Positions 36,277 through 44,606 of a stretch of DNA of 64,000 nucleotides are shown one piece after another. The DNA comes from JAMZMI01 sp047632435 (GTDB taxonomy: Bacteria; Bacteroidota; Bacteroidia; Cytophagales; Cyclobacteriaceae): positions 6,427 through 70,426 of the forward strand of contig JBLICU010000006.1 of the NCBI GenBank assembly GCA_047632435.1, read 5' to 3'. A model generated the notes under the pieces. The model was given only the letters and a program-made list of their open reading frames with translations, was not told the DNA's origin and did no database searches. Each line of letters opens with the position of its first letter. Position 1 is the first letter of the stretch. The position numbers were made by a program, and so were the translations under genes.

Positions 36277-37890
36277 TTACAAATTCACTTTTAATGTTCC
36301 AACTGCAGATATTTGAATATCTAATTTGTAATCTGCCAAAATTTCGACAAAAATATCATTTGATGTCAAGCTCTTGGGGGTATTAAAGGTCACTCGCATA
36401 TTGAGTCTGCTGCCGTTGTTAAGTGCCTTAATGCCTTCTTCATTGATTGGTATATCTTCAACATGTTTCCTCGGTTGTTTTAAAGAACCGTCAAAGTTTA
36501 GGAAGGGTGTTTCAATCGCTGTATTATCAGGCACTATGAAAATCAAGGAGTCGTTTTCATCATAAATTTCCAAATCAAGCATGACGGAGAATGGCATTTC
36601 ATTGATACTTATAATTCTCAAGGTAAGAGAATCTGCTTCGCTGAAATCAAGTCCGCCACCAAGGCTAAAATCAATGTCTCTAGTGACATCAATGAGCTGG
36701 ATCTCAAGAGGCAATACCGCTTCTACAAAAGCAGTAATCTCAGTATTAGGAACTAGAAAGTTTGATTGTTCGGTATCAAATGGATTAGTAATTGCAGATA
36801 AATCAAAACCAATTTGATTGGGTGTGGTCGCTAAGAAAGAGACAATGGTAGAGTTGCTATTTGTAATTGAGTCTTTGGTAACCTCAAAATCACCAGGGAC
36901 GTTTGCAATGTTTAGCAATTGCGGGACCTCCGTAATATCTCCTTTTAGATAGGTGGTATCTGTGTTTGGAGAGGTTCCCTCCACACCATAAATCCCATCA
37001 TATTGTATGCCCATAGGGACTCCAAGATTGCTTAAAAAAGTAAACTTTAGTTTGGGATTCCCCAACCTGAACCCAGATTCTCCCAATTCATCAAAGAAAT
37101 TCAAACTTAGTACGTCACCTTGAAAAGCAACAGTGTCCTGACCAAAACGACCGTATACGATCTCGTAATCCGTATCGGCTGAATACCCAATGCTTACGTC
37201 AATGGTGGTTTCTTCTAATGGCGTATCGGCAGGCAAGTCCACCACGTATTCAAAAACTAGTCGAAATACATTTACGCTATCAACCCCATTCTTGTCTTGA
37301 AGTATGTTAAAGTTGGTTTTATGATTGGACAAATCCGCTGATTGTGGGTTTGCTCCAGTAGTAAATGTCATTGGAAGCTTAGTAGTAACGTTCTTCGTAT
37401 CAATGATGGTGGCGGTATAGCTAGTGATGAAACCTTGGTCTGGTGTGATAGTCAAATTGAAAGTCAAGCTTCCTTCATCATAAAGGATTGAATCTATCCT
37501 TTCTTGGTTAGTTGGTGTATAGGAAAACTCTAACGTTTCTGAAAATGTTATGGGATCTGGGTCTATAGGAGATGCAATGATAGCGGGTATGACAACAGAT
37601 GAAGAAGGAATGACAATCGAACTGATATCAATCAAATCGGTTCCAGCAGCGTAATTCACCGTGTCGAAATAAGTAAATGAAATAAGAGAAGTCTCATCTT
37701 CCGTTAACAAGAGATTGGGGTCGCTGATTTCTTCAATCAATTCACGCATGGTATAGGAAACATGACCTATTGGAATGCCTGAGTTGCTAGTAATGGTAGG
37801 ACCTTCCAGATTATTGAAATCAAGGTCATTGATGTTGCACCCTGCTGCAAGGAGTAGGGTGGTGATAATAAAATAGAATACCTTTTTCAC
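36277..37890 (-). CDS. Large beta-rich lipoprotein, partner of the DUF5723 protein
   Basis: A 537-residue protein with a lipoprotein signal (MKKVFYFIITTLLLAAGC). The mature part is Asp/Ser/Thr-rich and predicted all-beta, with several repeated immunoglobulin-like or adhesin-like strands (e.g. SNLGVPMGIQYDGIYGV, FDGSLKQPRK). I recognise no family. The direct adjacency to the DUF5723 barrel gene (one-base junction) suggests a surface lipoprotein exported with or bound to that barrel (inference). Confidence 0.75.
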   Translation of the reverse strand: MKKVFYFIITTLLLAAGCNINDLDFNNLEGPTITSNSGIPIGHVSYTMRELIEEISDPNLLLTEDETSLISFTYFDTVNYAAGTDLIDISSIVIPSSSVVIPAIIASPIDPDPITFSETLEFSYTPTNQERIDSILYDEGSLTFNLTITPDQGFITSYTATIIDTKNVTTKLPMTFTTGANPQSADLSNHKTNFNILQDKNGVDSVNVFRLVFEYVVDLPADTPLEETTIDVSIGYSADTDYEIVYGRFGQDTVAFQGDVLSLNFFDELGESGFRLGNPKLKFTFLSNLGVPMGIQYDGIYGVEGTSPNTDTTYLKGDITEVPQLLNIANVPGDFEVTKDSITNSNSTIVSFLATTPNQIGFDLSAITNPFDTEQSNFLVPNTEITAFVEAVLPLEIQLIDVTRDIDFSLGGGLDFSEADSLTLRIISINEMPFSVMLDLEIYDENDSLIFIVPDNTAIETPFLNFDGSLKQPRKHVEDIPINEEGIKALNNGSRLNMRVTFNTPKSLTSNDIFVEILADYKLDIQISAVGTLKVNL

Positions 37891-37918
37891 CTGTTTAAAA
37901 TTGTTGAAATATAACTAA

Positions 37919-38827
37919 TTAAAGAATCATTTCGCCCATTTTGAAATTAAAACCTGCAATTCCCTGGAGGCCGCCGGTGTGAAGAACCATTATTCTGGCT
38001 TTCTGTGGGAAATAATCCTTCCTTATCATGTCATAAACGCCAAACATCATCTTGGCAGTATATATAGGGTCTAGAGCTATTTCAAATGCAATTTTGAATT
38101 GATTGGCAAAGTGAATGAGCTCATCTGTTACTTTTCCATAACCTCCAAAATGATATGCTTCCGAAATCGTCCAATTCGTTTTTGTAATTCCGCATTGAGT
38201 TATTAAAGTTTGAAAATCTTTTGTAACAAAGGATCCTTTCAAGGATGAAATACCAATAAGCTGCTTTTCTGAGGGTAGATTTTTGAGCAAACCTGCCATT
38301 GTTCCCCCTGTTCCTACCGGACAAATTAGAAAATCGTATGCTTCGGTGATTTCATCAATTACTTCTGCGGCTCCTTTTACTGCAAGTTCATTCGTTCCTC
38401 CTTCAGGTAAAATATAGGCATCATGAAAAGCATTTTTAACGAATTCGAAATCTACTTTCCACTTTCGGAAATCCTCCCGACTGACAAATTTCAATATCAT
38501 GCCATTCTTAGCCGCTTCAATGAGTGTTGGGTTGCTATTTTCATCCAGCTCTTCACCACGAATGATTCCAATGCTTTGAAAACCAAAAAGTTTCGCTGCT
38601 GAAGCTGTAGCGGCAATGTGATTTGAATAGGCTCCTCCAAATGTTAATAGTGTTTTGAATCCTGATATTTTGGCTGTTTCCAGGTTGTATTTGAGCTTTC
38701 TCCATTTGTTTCCCATGATGGTGGGGTGGATAAGATCGTCCCGTTTCATCATCAAAGTAAGCCCGCGACTTATAGTTTCTTCAGAAATCAATTCGACAAC
38801 AGGAGTTGGAACGGTAACCATATGCAC
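37919..38827 (-). CDS. ACC deaminase / D-cysteine desulfhydrase family PLP enzyme
   Basis: A 302-residue fold-type II PLP protein. The PLP lysine lies in IMGNKWRKLKYNLE (about residues 39-52), GGAYSNHIAATASAAKLFG follows at about 64-82, and the phosphate-binding loop is CPVGTGGTMAGL. Family members act on D-cysteine or 1-aminocyclopropane-1-carboxylate; sequence alone does not separate them, and D-cysteine desulfhydrase is more usual in bacteria of this type. Slightly shorter than the classical 330 residues. Divergent from the pseudouridine synthase gene (20-bp gap). Confidence 0.85.
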   Translation of the reverse strand: MHMVTVPTPVVELISEETISRGLTLMMKRDDLIHPTIMGNKWRKLKYNLETAKISGFKTLLTFGGAYSNHIAATASAAKLFGFQSIGIIRGEELDENSNPTLIEAAKNGMILKFVSREDFRKWKVDFEFVKNAFHDAYILPEGGTNELAVKGAAEVIDEITEAYDFLICPVGTGGTMAGLLKNLPSEKQLIGISSLKGSFVTKDFQTLITQCGITKTNWTISEAYHFGGYGKVTDELIHFANQFKIAFEIALDPIYTAKMMFGVYDMIRKDYFPQKARIMVLHTGGLQGIAGFNFKMGEMIL

Positions 38828-38847
38828 AAGTTAGATAAATTTGCCCC

Positions 38848-39903
38848 ATGCTAAACGTGTCAAGCTCTCAAGAGGAGGAAAATCAAGAGGAAGAATTATA
38901 CATACAAGAGGTCATTAAAGCTGATCCGAAACAGGCGCTGTTGCGTGTAGATAAATTTTTGATGGATCGCCTGCCCAATGTGACACGAACCAAAATCCAG
39001 ACGGGAATTAAGGAAGGGTTTGTGAAAGTAAATGGAGTACCAGTCAAGGCAAACTACAAAGTGCACCCTGGGGATGAGATTTCCATTTACCTCAGCGAAC
39101 CGCCGAGAGATGAGGAGGTCGTTCCCGAAGATATTCCATTGAACATCGTGTATGAAGATCAACACCTGCTTGTGGTCAATAAACCTGCCGGGATGGTGGT
39201 GCATCCAGCCTATCAGAATTGGTCAGGAACGCTGGTTAACGCTTTAGCATTTCACTTTCAAAACTTGCCTGAAATGAAAGGCAATGAGGGGCGGCCTGGT
39301 TTGGTGCATCGGATCGACAAAGATACTTCTGGTCTTTTGGTCATAGCCAAAACAGAGCAAGCCATGACCGGAATGGCAAAGCAGTTTTTTGATCACTCCA
39401 TAGAAAGAACCTATTATGCCCTGGCTTGGGGCGTGCCAGAGGTGACCAAAGGTACGATCCATGTGAACGTAGGCAGAAGTTTTAAAGACCGAAGAATCAC
39501 AGTTGCTTTTCCAGAAGGAGACTTTGGCAAAAATGCGATCACGCACTATGAATTGCTGGAAGACCTGAGATATGTGAGTCTGATCAAATGCAATCTGGAA
39601 ACAGGCCGTACCCATCAGATCCGTGCGCACATGAAATGGATCGGTCATACGCTTTTCAATGACGCCACTTATGGTGGAGATCTGGTGCTGAAAGGCACGG
39701 TTTTCACTAAATACAAGCAATTTGTTCAGAATTGTTTCAAGGTGATACCGCGACAGGTACTTCATGCCAAAACCCTTGGTTTCATTCATCCCATCACGAA
39801 AGAACGCATGCAGTTCGATTCGGAGCTGCCGGAGGATTTTGCAAGTGTGCTGGAGAAGTGGAGAGGTTATGTGAGTTTCACCGATGAGCCTAAGGAAGAG
39901 TAA
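38848..39903 (+). CDS. RluA-family 23S rRNA pseudouridine synthase
   Basis: 351 residues: an S4 RNA-binding domain (about 28-90, RVDKFLMDRLPNVTRTKIQ) and the RluA catalytic domain. The catalytic Asp lies in GLVHRIDKDTSGLLVIAKT (about 150-168), followed by ETGRTHQIRAHM. It is closest in layout to RluD, which modifies helix 69 of 23S rRNA, but the exact target is inferred. An acidic N-terminal extension of about 25 residues precedes the S4 domain. Confidence 0.92.
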   Translation: MLNVSSSQEEENQEEELYIQEVIKADPKQALLRVDKFLMDRLPNVTRTKIQTGIKEGFVKVNGVPVKANYKVHPGDEISIYLSEPPRDEEVVPEDIPLNIVYEDQHLLVVNKPAGMVVHPAYQNWSGTLVNALAFHFQNLPEMKGNEGRPGLVHRIDKDTSGLLVIAKTEQAMTGMAKQFFDHSIERTYYALAWGVPEVTKGTIHVNVGRSFKDRRITVAFPEGDFGKNAITHYELLEDLRYVSLIKCNLETGRTHQIRAHMKWIGHTLFNDATYGGDLVLKGTVFTKYKQFVQNCFKVIPRQVLHAKTLGFIHPITKERMQFDSELPEDFASVLEKWRGYVSFTDEPKEE

Positions 39904-40112
39904 GAAGTATGCATGTTTTTGGAACGTGTATAAAAAAGCGAATATTTTATACATATCATGAGACTTTAGTCAGTGTTGTCACCGATTATAATGAGTTGAT
40001 AATTGAAATGCCTTTTACAATCTTCGATTATGCAGCATGTAGAAATAATCTTTTACACTGCAACCTGTTTGAACTGGAAGCCACGAAGGTGAAAATCACA
40101 TCAAAAACCACT
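39904..40112. other. Intergenic, left edge of accessory island
   Basis: No convincing gene. A plus-strand frame of 87 codons at 39909-40172 reads into the repeats and has no recognisable product. At 40081-40103 a short CCACGAAGGTGAAAATCACATC stretch resembles the start of the larger island repeat and may be a fourth, broken copy. Confidence 0.5.
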
Positions 40113-40180
40113 GGCACAAGTTTTTTGCTTGCGCCGTTAGTTCCGTTTCGACCCACTGGCATAAGTTTGTAACTTGTGCC
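40113..40180. repeat. Two REP-like palindromic units
   Basis: Two imperfect hairpins of 23 bases: GGCACAAG...CTTGCGCC (40113-40135) and GGCATAAG...CTTGTGCC (40158-40180), both preceded by CACTG. This is the style of short dispersed palindromes common in Bacteroidota chromosomes. Confidence 0.6.
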
Positions 40181-40207
40181 ACCAATGCTCTTAGAGACTT
40201 GCTTCAA

Positions 40208-40340
40208 CGCAACCCTTTTTTTCCACGAAGTTAGAAATCACATCATAACCAATTATGCTTATTGTAAAATCAACCTACTAAGGCATTGTCTGGTGTGGCT
40301 CATTTGAAATAAGAAGACCCAGAAGTTCTTATTGCAAATG
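40208..40340 (+). repeat. Island repeat, copy A
   Basis: About 130 bp shared, with substitutions, with 42127-42255 and 44383-44512, all in the same direction. The core GAAATCACATCATAACCAAT and the following TATGCTTATTGTAAAAT are the best conserved parts. The copies lose amino acid agreement in all frames, so it is unlikely to be coding. Confidence 0.8.
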
Positions 40341-40471
40341 AGGACTATAGAAAAAATTCAGGCATCCAATAAAGAATCCAACAATTGCATGGGAATTATT
40401 ATGAACTTGAAAATCCTCATAATTAATAGCATAGTATTAATTATAACTATATTTACCATAAAAGTAATAAT

Positions 40472-40780
40472 ATGTTATCACTTTTAACTGTATCTAAAGC
40501 ACAGCAAAAAATCGCTGAATACCTACGTAAGATACGATTGAGCAAGGGCCTTACCCAAAGCGGTCTTGCAGATCGCTCTGGCGTGAGCTTGCCTACCTTA
40601 CGAAAGTTTGAACAACAAGGCCTTATTTCTCTTGAATCGTTGCTCAAACTCTCCATGGCCCTTGGATGTCTTGAGGGTTTGGTCAAAGCATTCGAACCAT
40701 CTCCTCAGGAATTTTCATCTATTGATGAAGTCTTAACAGATAGAAAAAAGAAAGAACCTAAAAGAGGATGGCTATCATAA
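40472..40780 (+). CDS. HipB-like XRE-family antitoxin
   Basis: A 102-residue protein. The helix-turn-helix (residues about 13-65, IRLSKGLTQSGLADRSGVSLPTLRKFEQQG) is an XRE/Cro fold, and the C-terminal KEPKRG tail extends as in HipB-like partners. It overlaps the HipA gene by 13 bases, the classical order for hipBA. It should repress its own operon and neutralise HipA. The AT-rich upstream tract 40381-40471 probably holds the promoter and operators. Confidence 0.88.
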   Translation: MLSLLTVSKAQQKIAEYLRKIRLSKGLTQSGLADRSGVSLPTLRKFEQQGLISLESLLKLSMALGCLEGLVKAFEPSPQEFSSIDEVLTDRKKKEPKRGWLS

Positions 40781-42006
40781 GCACTTATACAGCACTGAAT
40801 CAAATTAAAATTGGCCTGAATTTCGGAAACGGGATAATTCCTGTTGGTCGCTTGGCCAGTCGGGACAACAATATCTATTTTGAATATGATCAAAGTTTTT
40901 TGGCCAGTAATCTCGAAATATCTCCAATTAACTTGCCCTTAGCATCAGGCCTTAAATCTTTTAAATCTATACCTTTTGAAGGCCTGCCAGGTGTGTTTTA
41001 TGACAGTCTTCCTGACGGCTGGGGAAGGCTACTACTTGATCGGTTATTGCGGAGCAAGAACCTACTTCCCAATGAATTTACCGCGTTGGACAGGCTTGCC
41101 CACGTTGGCTTAAATGGGATGGGAGCATTGGTCTATGAACCTGATCTTAGTGAAGACAATATCAAAGCCACAATAAACCTTGATGAGTTGGCAAAGCAGA
41201 CCGAAACCGTTTTAGAAGGAGAAGCCGAGGAGAAACTACAAGAACTTATTGCTTTAAACGGGTCATCGGCTGGAGCTCGCCCAAAGGCCCTAATCGGAAT
41301 AGATAGAGACAAACAAAAAATCATTCATGGCAAGCCGGACTTGTCTGAAGCCTATGATCATTGGATTGTAAAATTCCCTAATGGTACCGATGGTTTGGAT
41401 GGTGGTGCAATTGAATTTGTCTACTCACTGATGGCAAAAAAAGCGGGTATTGAGATGATGGAGACCCATTTATTTAAAGCTGCAAAAGGAGCTGGATATT
41501 TCGCGACAAAACGTTTCGATCATCAAAAAAATAAAAGGTTGCATATGCACACCGCAAGTGGCCTACTTCATGCTGATTTTCGCAATCCTTCCCTGGATTA
41601 CGAAGATCTGATGAGCTTAACCGAGGTGCTTACTAAAGATGTGCGTGAAGTGGAGAAGATGTTTAGGTTGGCCGTGTTTAATGTCCTTTCTCATAACCGG
41701 GATGATCATGGTAAGAACTTTTCATTCCTTATGAATCAAACCGGGGAATGGAAGCTCTCCCCAGCCTATGACTTGACCTTCTCTTCTGGTCCAAGAGGGC
41801 ACCAAAGCACAATGGTCATGGGTGAAGGACAATACCCATCAACGGATCATTTGCTAAAGCTAGGTTTGGCAGCCAAGTTGAGCCAGACCATCATTGCCAC
41901 GATCATTGATCAGACCAGGAACGCTCTTAATCAATGGCGCTCATTGGCCGCTGGTTACGGTGTTTCAAAAACCAGTATTGATCTAATTGCAAAACGCATG
42001 ACCTAG
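40768..42006 (+). CDS. HipA-like Ser/Thr kinase toxin
   Basis: 412 residues with the HipA N-terminal subdomain (about 10-125) and the HipA C-terminal kinase. Visible parts: the P-loop-like GSSAGARPK (165-173), the catalytic loop HNRDDHGKNF (309-318, Asp312) and the metal-binding YDLT (334-337). All key residues are present, so it is probably active. HipA of E. coli phosphorylates glutamyl-tRNA synthetase and induces persistence; the target here is unknown. It forms a toxin-antitoxin pair with the preceding gene, between island repeats A and B. Confidence 0.9.
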   Translation: MAIISTYTALNQIKIGLNFGNGIIPVGRLASRDNNIYFEYDQSFLASNLEISPINLPLASGLKSFKSIPFEGLPGVFYDSLPDGWGRLLLDRLLRSKNLLPNEFTALDRLAHVGLNGMGALVYEPDLSEDNIKATINLDELAKQTETVLEGEAEEKLQELIALNGSSAGARPKALIGIDRDKQKIIHGKPDLSEAYDHWIVKFPNGTDGLDGGAIEFVYSLMAKKAGIEMMETHLFKAAKGAGYFATKRFDHQKNKRLHMHTASGLLHADFRNPSLDYEDLMSLTEVLTKDVREVEKMFRLAVFNVLSHNRDDHGKNFSFLMNQTGEWKLSPAYDLTFSSGPRGHQSTMVMGEGQYPSTDHLLKLGLAAKLSQTIIATIIDQTRNALNQWRSLAAGYGVSKTSIDLIAKRMT

Positions 42007-42126
42007 AAAGTTATGTGACCAATTATAATGGCAAATGGAAATTCCTCTCTCATGTTAAAAGGTTCAGACGTCAATATGTATTCCATCAAGAAGTGATAGC
42101 TTTCTGCAACTACTACCTCTAATATG

Positions 42127-42255
42127 GCCCGTCATTTCCACGAAGGTAGAAATCGCATCATAGCCAATTATGCTTATTGTAAAATGAACAAACTAAGGCA
42201 TCTTCTTGTGCGGCTTATTAGAAATGAGAAAATCCAGAATTCCTGGTTTGCAACC
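42127..42255 (+). repeat. Island repeat, copy B
   Basis: Second copy, beginning GGCCCGTCATTTCCACGAAG and matching copies A and C through AATTATGCTTATTGTAAAAT and on to about 42255. It lies 120 bp after the HipA stop. The rest of the gap 42007-42606 holds no gene that I can support. Confidence 0.8.
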
Positions 42256-42606
42256 AAGACCAGAGCAGGAGTAACCACCGTTTTTCAATTTTAATCCCAC
42301 CAATGGGTTTAATCCCCCGATGCTTGCCTCGAATAAAAAATCTACTCCCCGATACTCCGTCAGCTTGCTGCGGGTTATTCATTTTATATAAAGTCCATTT
42401 AATAATTGCACAAAAACTGGCTGTTTGCTTCTAATTATTAGGTGGTTACAAAATTGTCTCGTGTAAAAGGCTTCCGGGCAGGTAGCTATAGTCTCTATGG
42501 AATAGTTAGAATGACTATTTTTAAAATGTCGGGTAAATGCCGTGCGGATGCATCGCAAGAAATTTGCCCTTAATCCTCCCATACGCTAGTCTTGTCTAAA
42601 AAAAGC

Positions 42607-43389
42607 ATGGACGCATTTAAACAACCCAACCTTGGACGGATCATTCAGTCCTTAAGACAGGAAAAGAAACTTACTCAGGAGGAGTTAGTGGAAAAATGCA
42701 ATGTAAACGTACGTACACTTCAGCGCATTGAGGCAGGGGAAGTTACTCCCCGGGATTACACGATCAAGATGATCTTAAGTGCCCTCGATTACGGGTTTGA
42801 TACGTTTGAGTCTTCCTTACGGCACAAAGAATCGATCAAACGTCTTCAGGTGGGCTGGATCGCAGGGGTGGTTTATTTCGTTCTGAGTATTGTAGACGTT
42901 ACTGTTGATTTCAGTCGTTTTGAATTGGACTTGCCTACATACTTTCCATTTTTATATATCCTTGTTAAGGCGATAGTGGCTACTTCTTTTTCCCTCTTTA
43001 TGCTTGGGTTTTTGGCCATCGGAAAAACGGAAAAAAGTCCATTACTTCAAATTGCGGCCTATCTCATGGCTGGTTCTCTCATTATCATATGCATTCACGA
43101 TAGCATCTCCGTTTTTTCATCCATTTCCTATGAAGATTTCATGGGGATAAAGGGAATTGAGGCTGTGGCTTTTGGGGGGATAGATGTGCTTTTTGGTATA
43201 GCCATTTTCAGACTGGCCAGTAAAATGGGGATGATGGCCAAAGTAGCAGGCATGCTTGAAATAATCGTTGGTGCTTGTTTTGTGACTTTTGTTCTGGCAC
43301 TACTGGGTCTAATTTTACTTATCCCTGCTACCATTTTGGAGATCGTTCTCATTTATAAATACTATGATCTCTTGACGGCTAAGGAGTAA
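42607..43389 (+). CDS. XRE-family DNA-binding domain fused to membrane spans
   Basis: About 260 residues from ATG 42607 (a TTG at 42592 is an alternative that adds five residues). An XRE helix-turn-helix fills the N-terminal 65 residues (IIQSLRQEKKLTQEELVEKCNVN...TLQRIEAG). About six hydrophobic spans follow from residue 82. This is the layout of membrane-anchored one-component regulators. It may sense a membrane or extracellular signal and bind DNA at the membrane. The target is unknown; the hydrolase lipoprotein 41 bases downstream is the nearest candidate. Confidence 0.8.
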   Translation: MDAFKQPNLGRIIQSLRQEKKLTQEELVEKCNVNVRTLQRIEAGEVTPRDYTIKMILSALDYGFDTFESSLRHKESIKRLQVGWIAGVVYFVLSIVDVTVDFSRFELDLPTYFPFLYILVKAIVATSFSLFMLGFLAIGKTEKSPLLQIAAYLMAGSLIIICIHDSISVFSSISYEDFMGIKGIEAVAFGGIDVLFGIAIFRLASKMGMMAKVAGMLEIIVGACFVTFVLALLGLILLIPATILEIVLIYKYYDLLTAKE

Positions 43390-43430
43390 TTTTTATCCAC
43401 TCAAATTTTTAATAATATGACTTCAATAAT

Positions 43431-44282
43431 ATGACTTTCAAGCCGGAGAACTGGATGCTATGCGCATGGATTTTGCTGAGTGTTAGCTTGCTCTCCTGCA
43501 CATCGTCACCCCCAAAAAATCATGGAAAGCTTGATCTGGAGTTATTTCTAGGTGAGGGAGCAAACCAACCATTAGTTGTGGGTTTTGGAGGAGGAGAGGG
43601 AGGCAATGCCTGGGCCGGGGATTATTGGGAAACCACGAGAAATGAATTTCTGGATGCCGGTTTTGCCTTTCTTGCTGTAGGCTACTTTGGATCAGCTTCC
43701 ACCCCTGCGTATTTGGATCGGATTTCACTGGATGCGATTCGAGATTCAATTCTGAATGTAGCTAAAAACCCCAAAATTGATGGAGAGCGAATCGCTGTGA
43801 TTGGTGGGTCTAAAGGGGGAGAGCTGGTGCTCAATCTGGCCAGCGTCTTTGGTGAGATTAATGCTGTGGTGGCCATGGTGCCTTCCCATGTGAGCTTTCC
43901 GGCTAACACCATTCTGGCCAATAACTCATCATGGACCTATCATGATGTAGAACTGCCTTATGTGCCAGCAACATTCGCCACTATCAGTCCGGCGCTGAGG
44001 CATGACTTGCACGAGGCATTTTCGATTATGCTCAGAGATGAGGAAGCAGTGGAGCGGGCGCTAATCCCTGTTGAAAAAATCAATGGTTCGATACTCCTTG
44101 TTTCTGCAAGTGCTGACGAAATGTGGCCCTCAGCTATGATGGCTGAAAGGGTGTTTCAAAGGCTGAAGGAAAAGCAATTCAGACCTGTTTACAAGCATGT
44201 GATCATCGATGGAGGTCATATGGCACCAACAAAACATTTTGATTTGGTTCTGGAATTTCTAAAGCAGAGTTTAAAAGAATGA
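43431..44282 (+). CDS. Alpha/beta hydrolase lipoprotein (BAAT/acyl-CoA thioesterase C-terminal type)
   Basis: A 283-residue protein with a lipoprotein signal (lipobox LLSC, Cys about residue 23). The hydrolase fold includes the nucleophile elbow GGSKGGE (GxSxG, about residues 124-130), an acidic residue in SASADEMWP and a catalytic His in IIDGGHMAP. It resembles the C-terminal domain of bile-acid-CoA:amino acid N-acyltransferase / acyl-CoA thioesterases; bacterial members act as esterases or peptidases of unclear substrate. Probably exported and lipid-anchored. It follows the membrane-bound regulator gene and precedes island repeat C. Confidence 0.82.
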   Translation: MTFKPENWMLCAWILLSVSLLSCTSSPPKNHGKLDLELFLGEGANQPLVVGFGGGEGGNAWAGDYWETTRNEFLDAGFAFLAVGYFGSASTPAYLDRISLDAIRDSILNVAKNPKIDGERIAVIGGSKGGELVLNLASVFGEINAVVAMVPSHVSFPANTILANNSSWTYHDVELPYVPATFATISPALRHDLHEAFSIMLRDEEAVERALIPVEKINGSILLVSASADEMWPSAMMAERVFQRLKEKQFRPVYKHVIIDGGHMAPTKHFDLVLEFLKQSLKE

Positions 44283-44382
44283 ATTTAGAAGCCCCGATTG
44301 GAATCTGCCACCAAGGCCATTTCGGAATTATTCCTTCGCTCTTGAAATGTCAACTTTCGATATCAGTTTCACTTGACCAATG

Positions 44383-44512
44383 CAACCCGTCATTATCATC
44401 AAGGTAGAAATCACATCATAACCAATTATGCTTATTGTAAAATGAACAGACTAAGTCATCTTCTTGTGAGGCTCATTGAGATGAGAAGATTCAGGAGTCT
44501 TTATTGCATAAG
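44383..44512 (+). repeat. Island repeat, copy C
   Basis: Third copy, best matching copy B (GTAAAATGAACAGACTAAG against GTAAAATGAACAAACTAAG) and copy A in the core. A 62-codon frame over it (44373-44561) is not conserved in the other copies and is not called. It fills the gap 44283-44606 between the hydrolase gene and the GH3 gene. Confidence 0.8.
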
Positions 44513-44606
44513 AGTAGGGGATACACTTACATTGGATGATCTGACCTTGATCAAAGTATGATACTAAGCACCATGCTGACGTATTTGAAATGTGCATCAT
44601 ACCAAA

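Noticed and set aside
39244..39954. 236-codon minus-strand frame
   Set aside because: Antisense to the RluA-family synthase gene; the plus-strand catalytic motifs are clear.
39909..40172. 87-codon plus-strand frame after the pseudouridine synthase
   Set aside because: It runs into the repeats, has no conserved residues and ends within a palindrome. Not called.
44373..44561. 62-codon frame over island repeat C
   Set aside because: The same frame is broken or different in copies A and B, so it is unlikely to be a gene.
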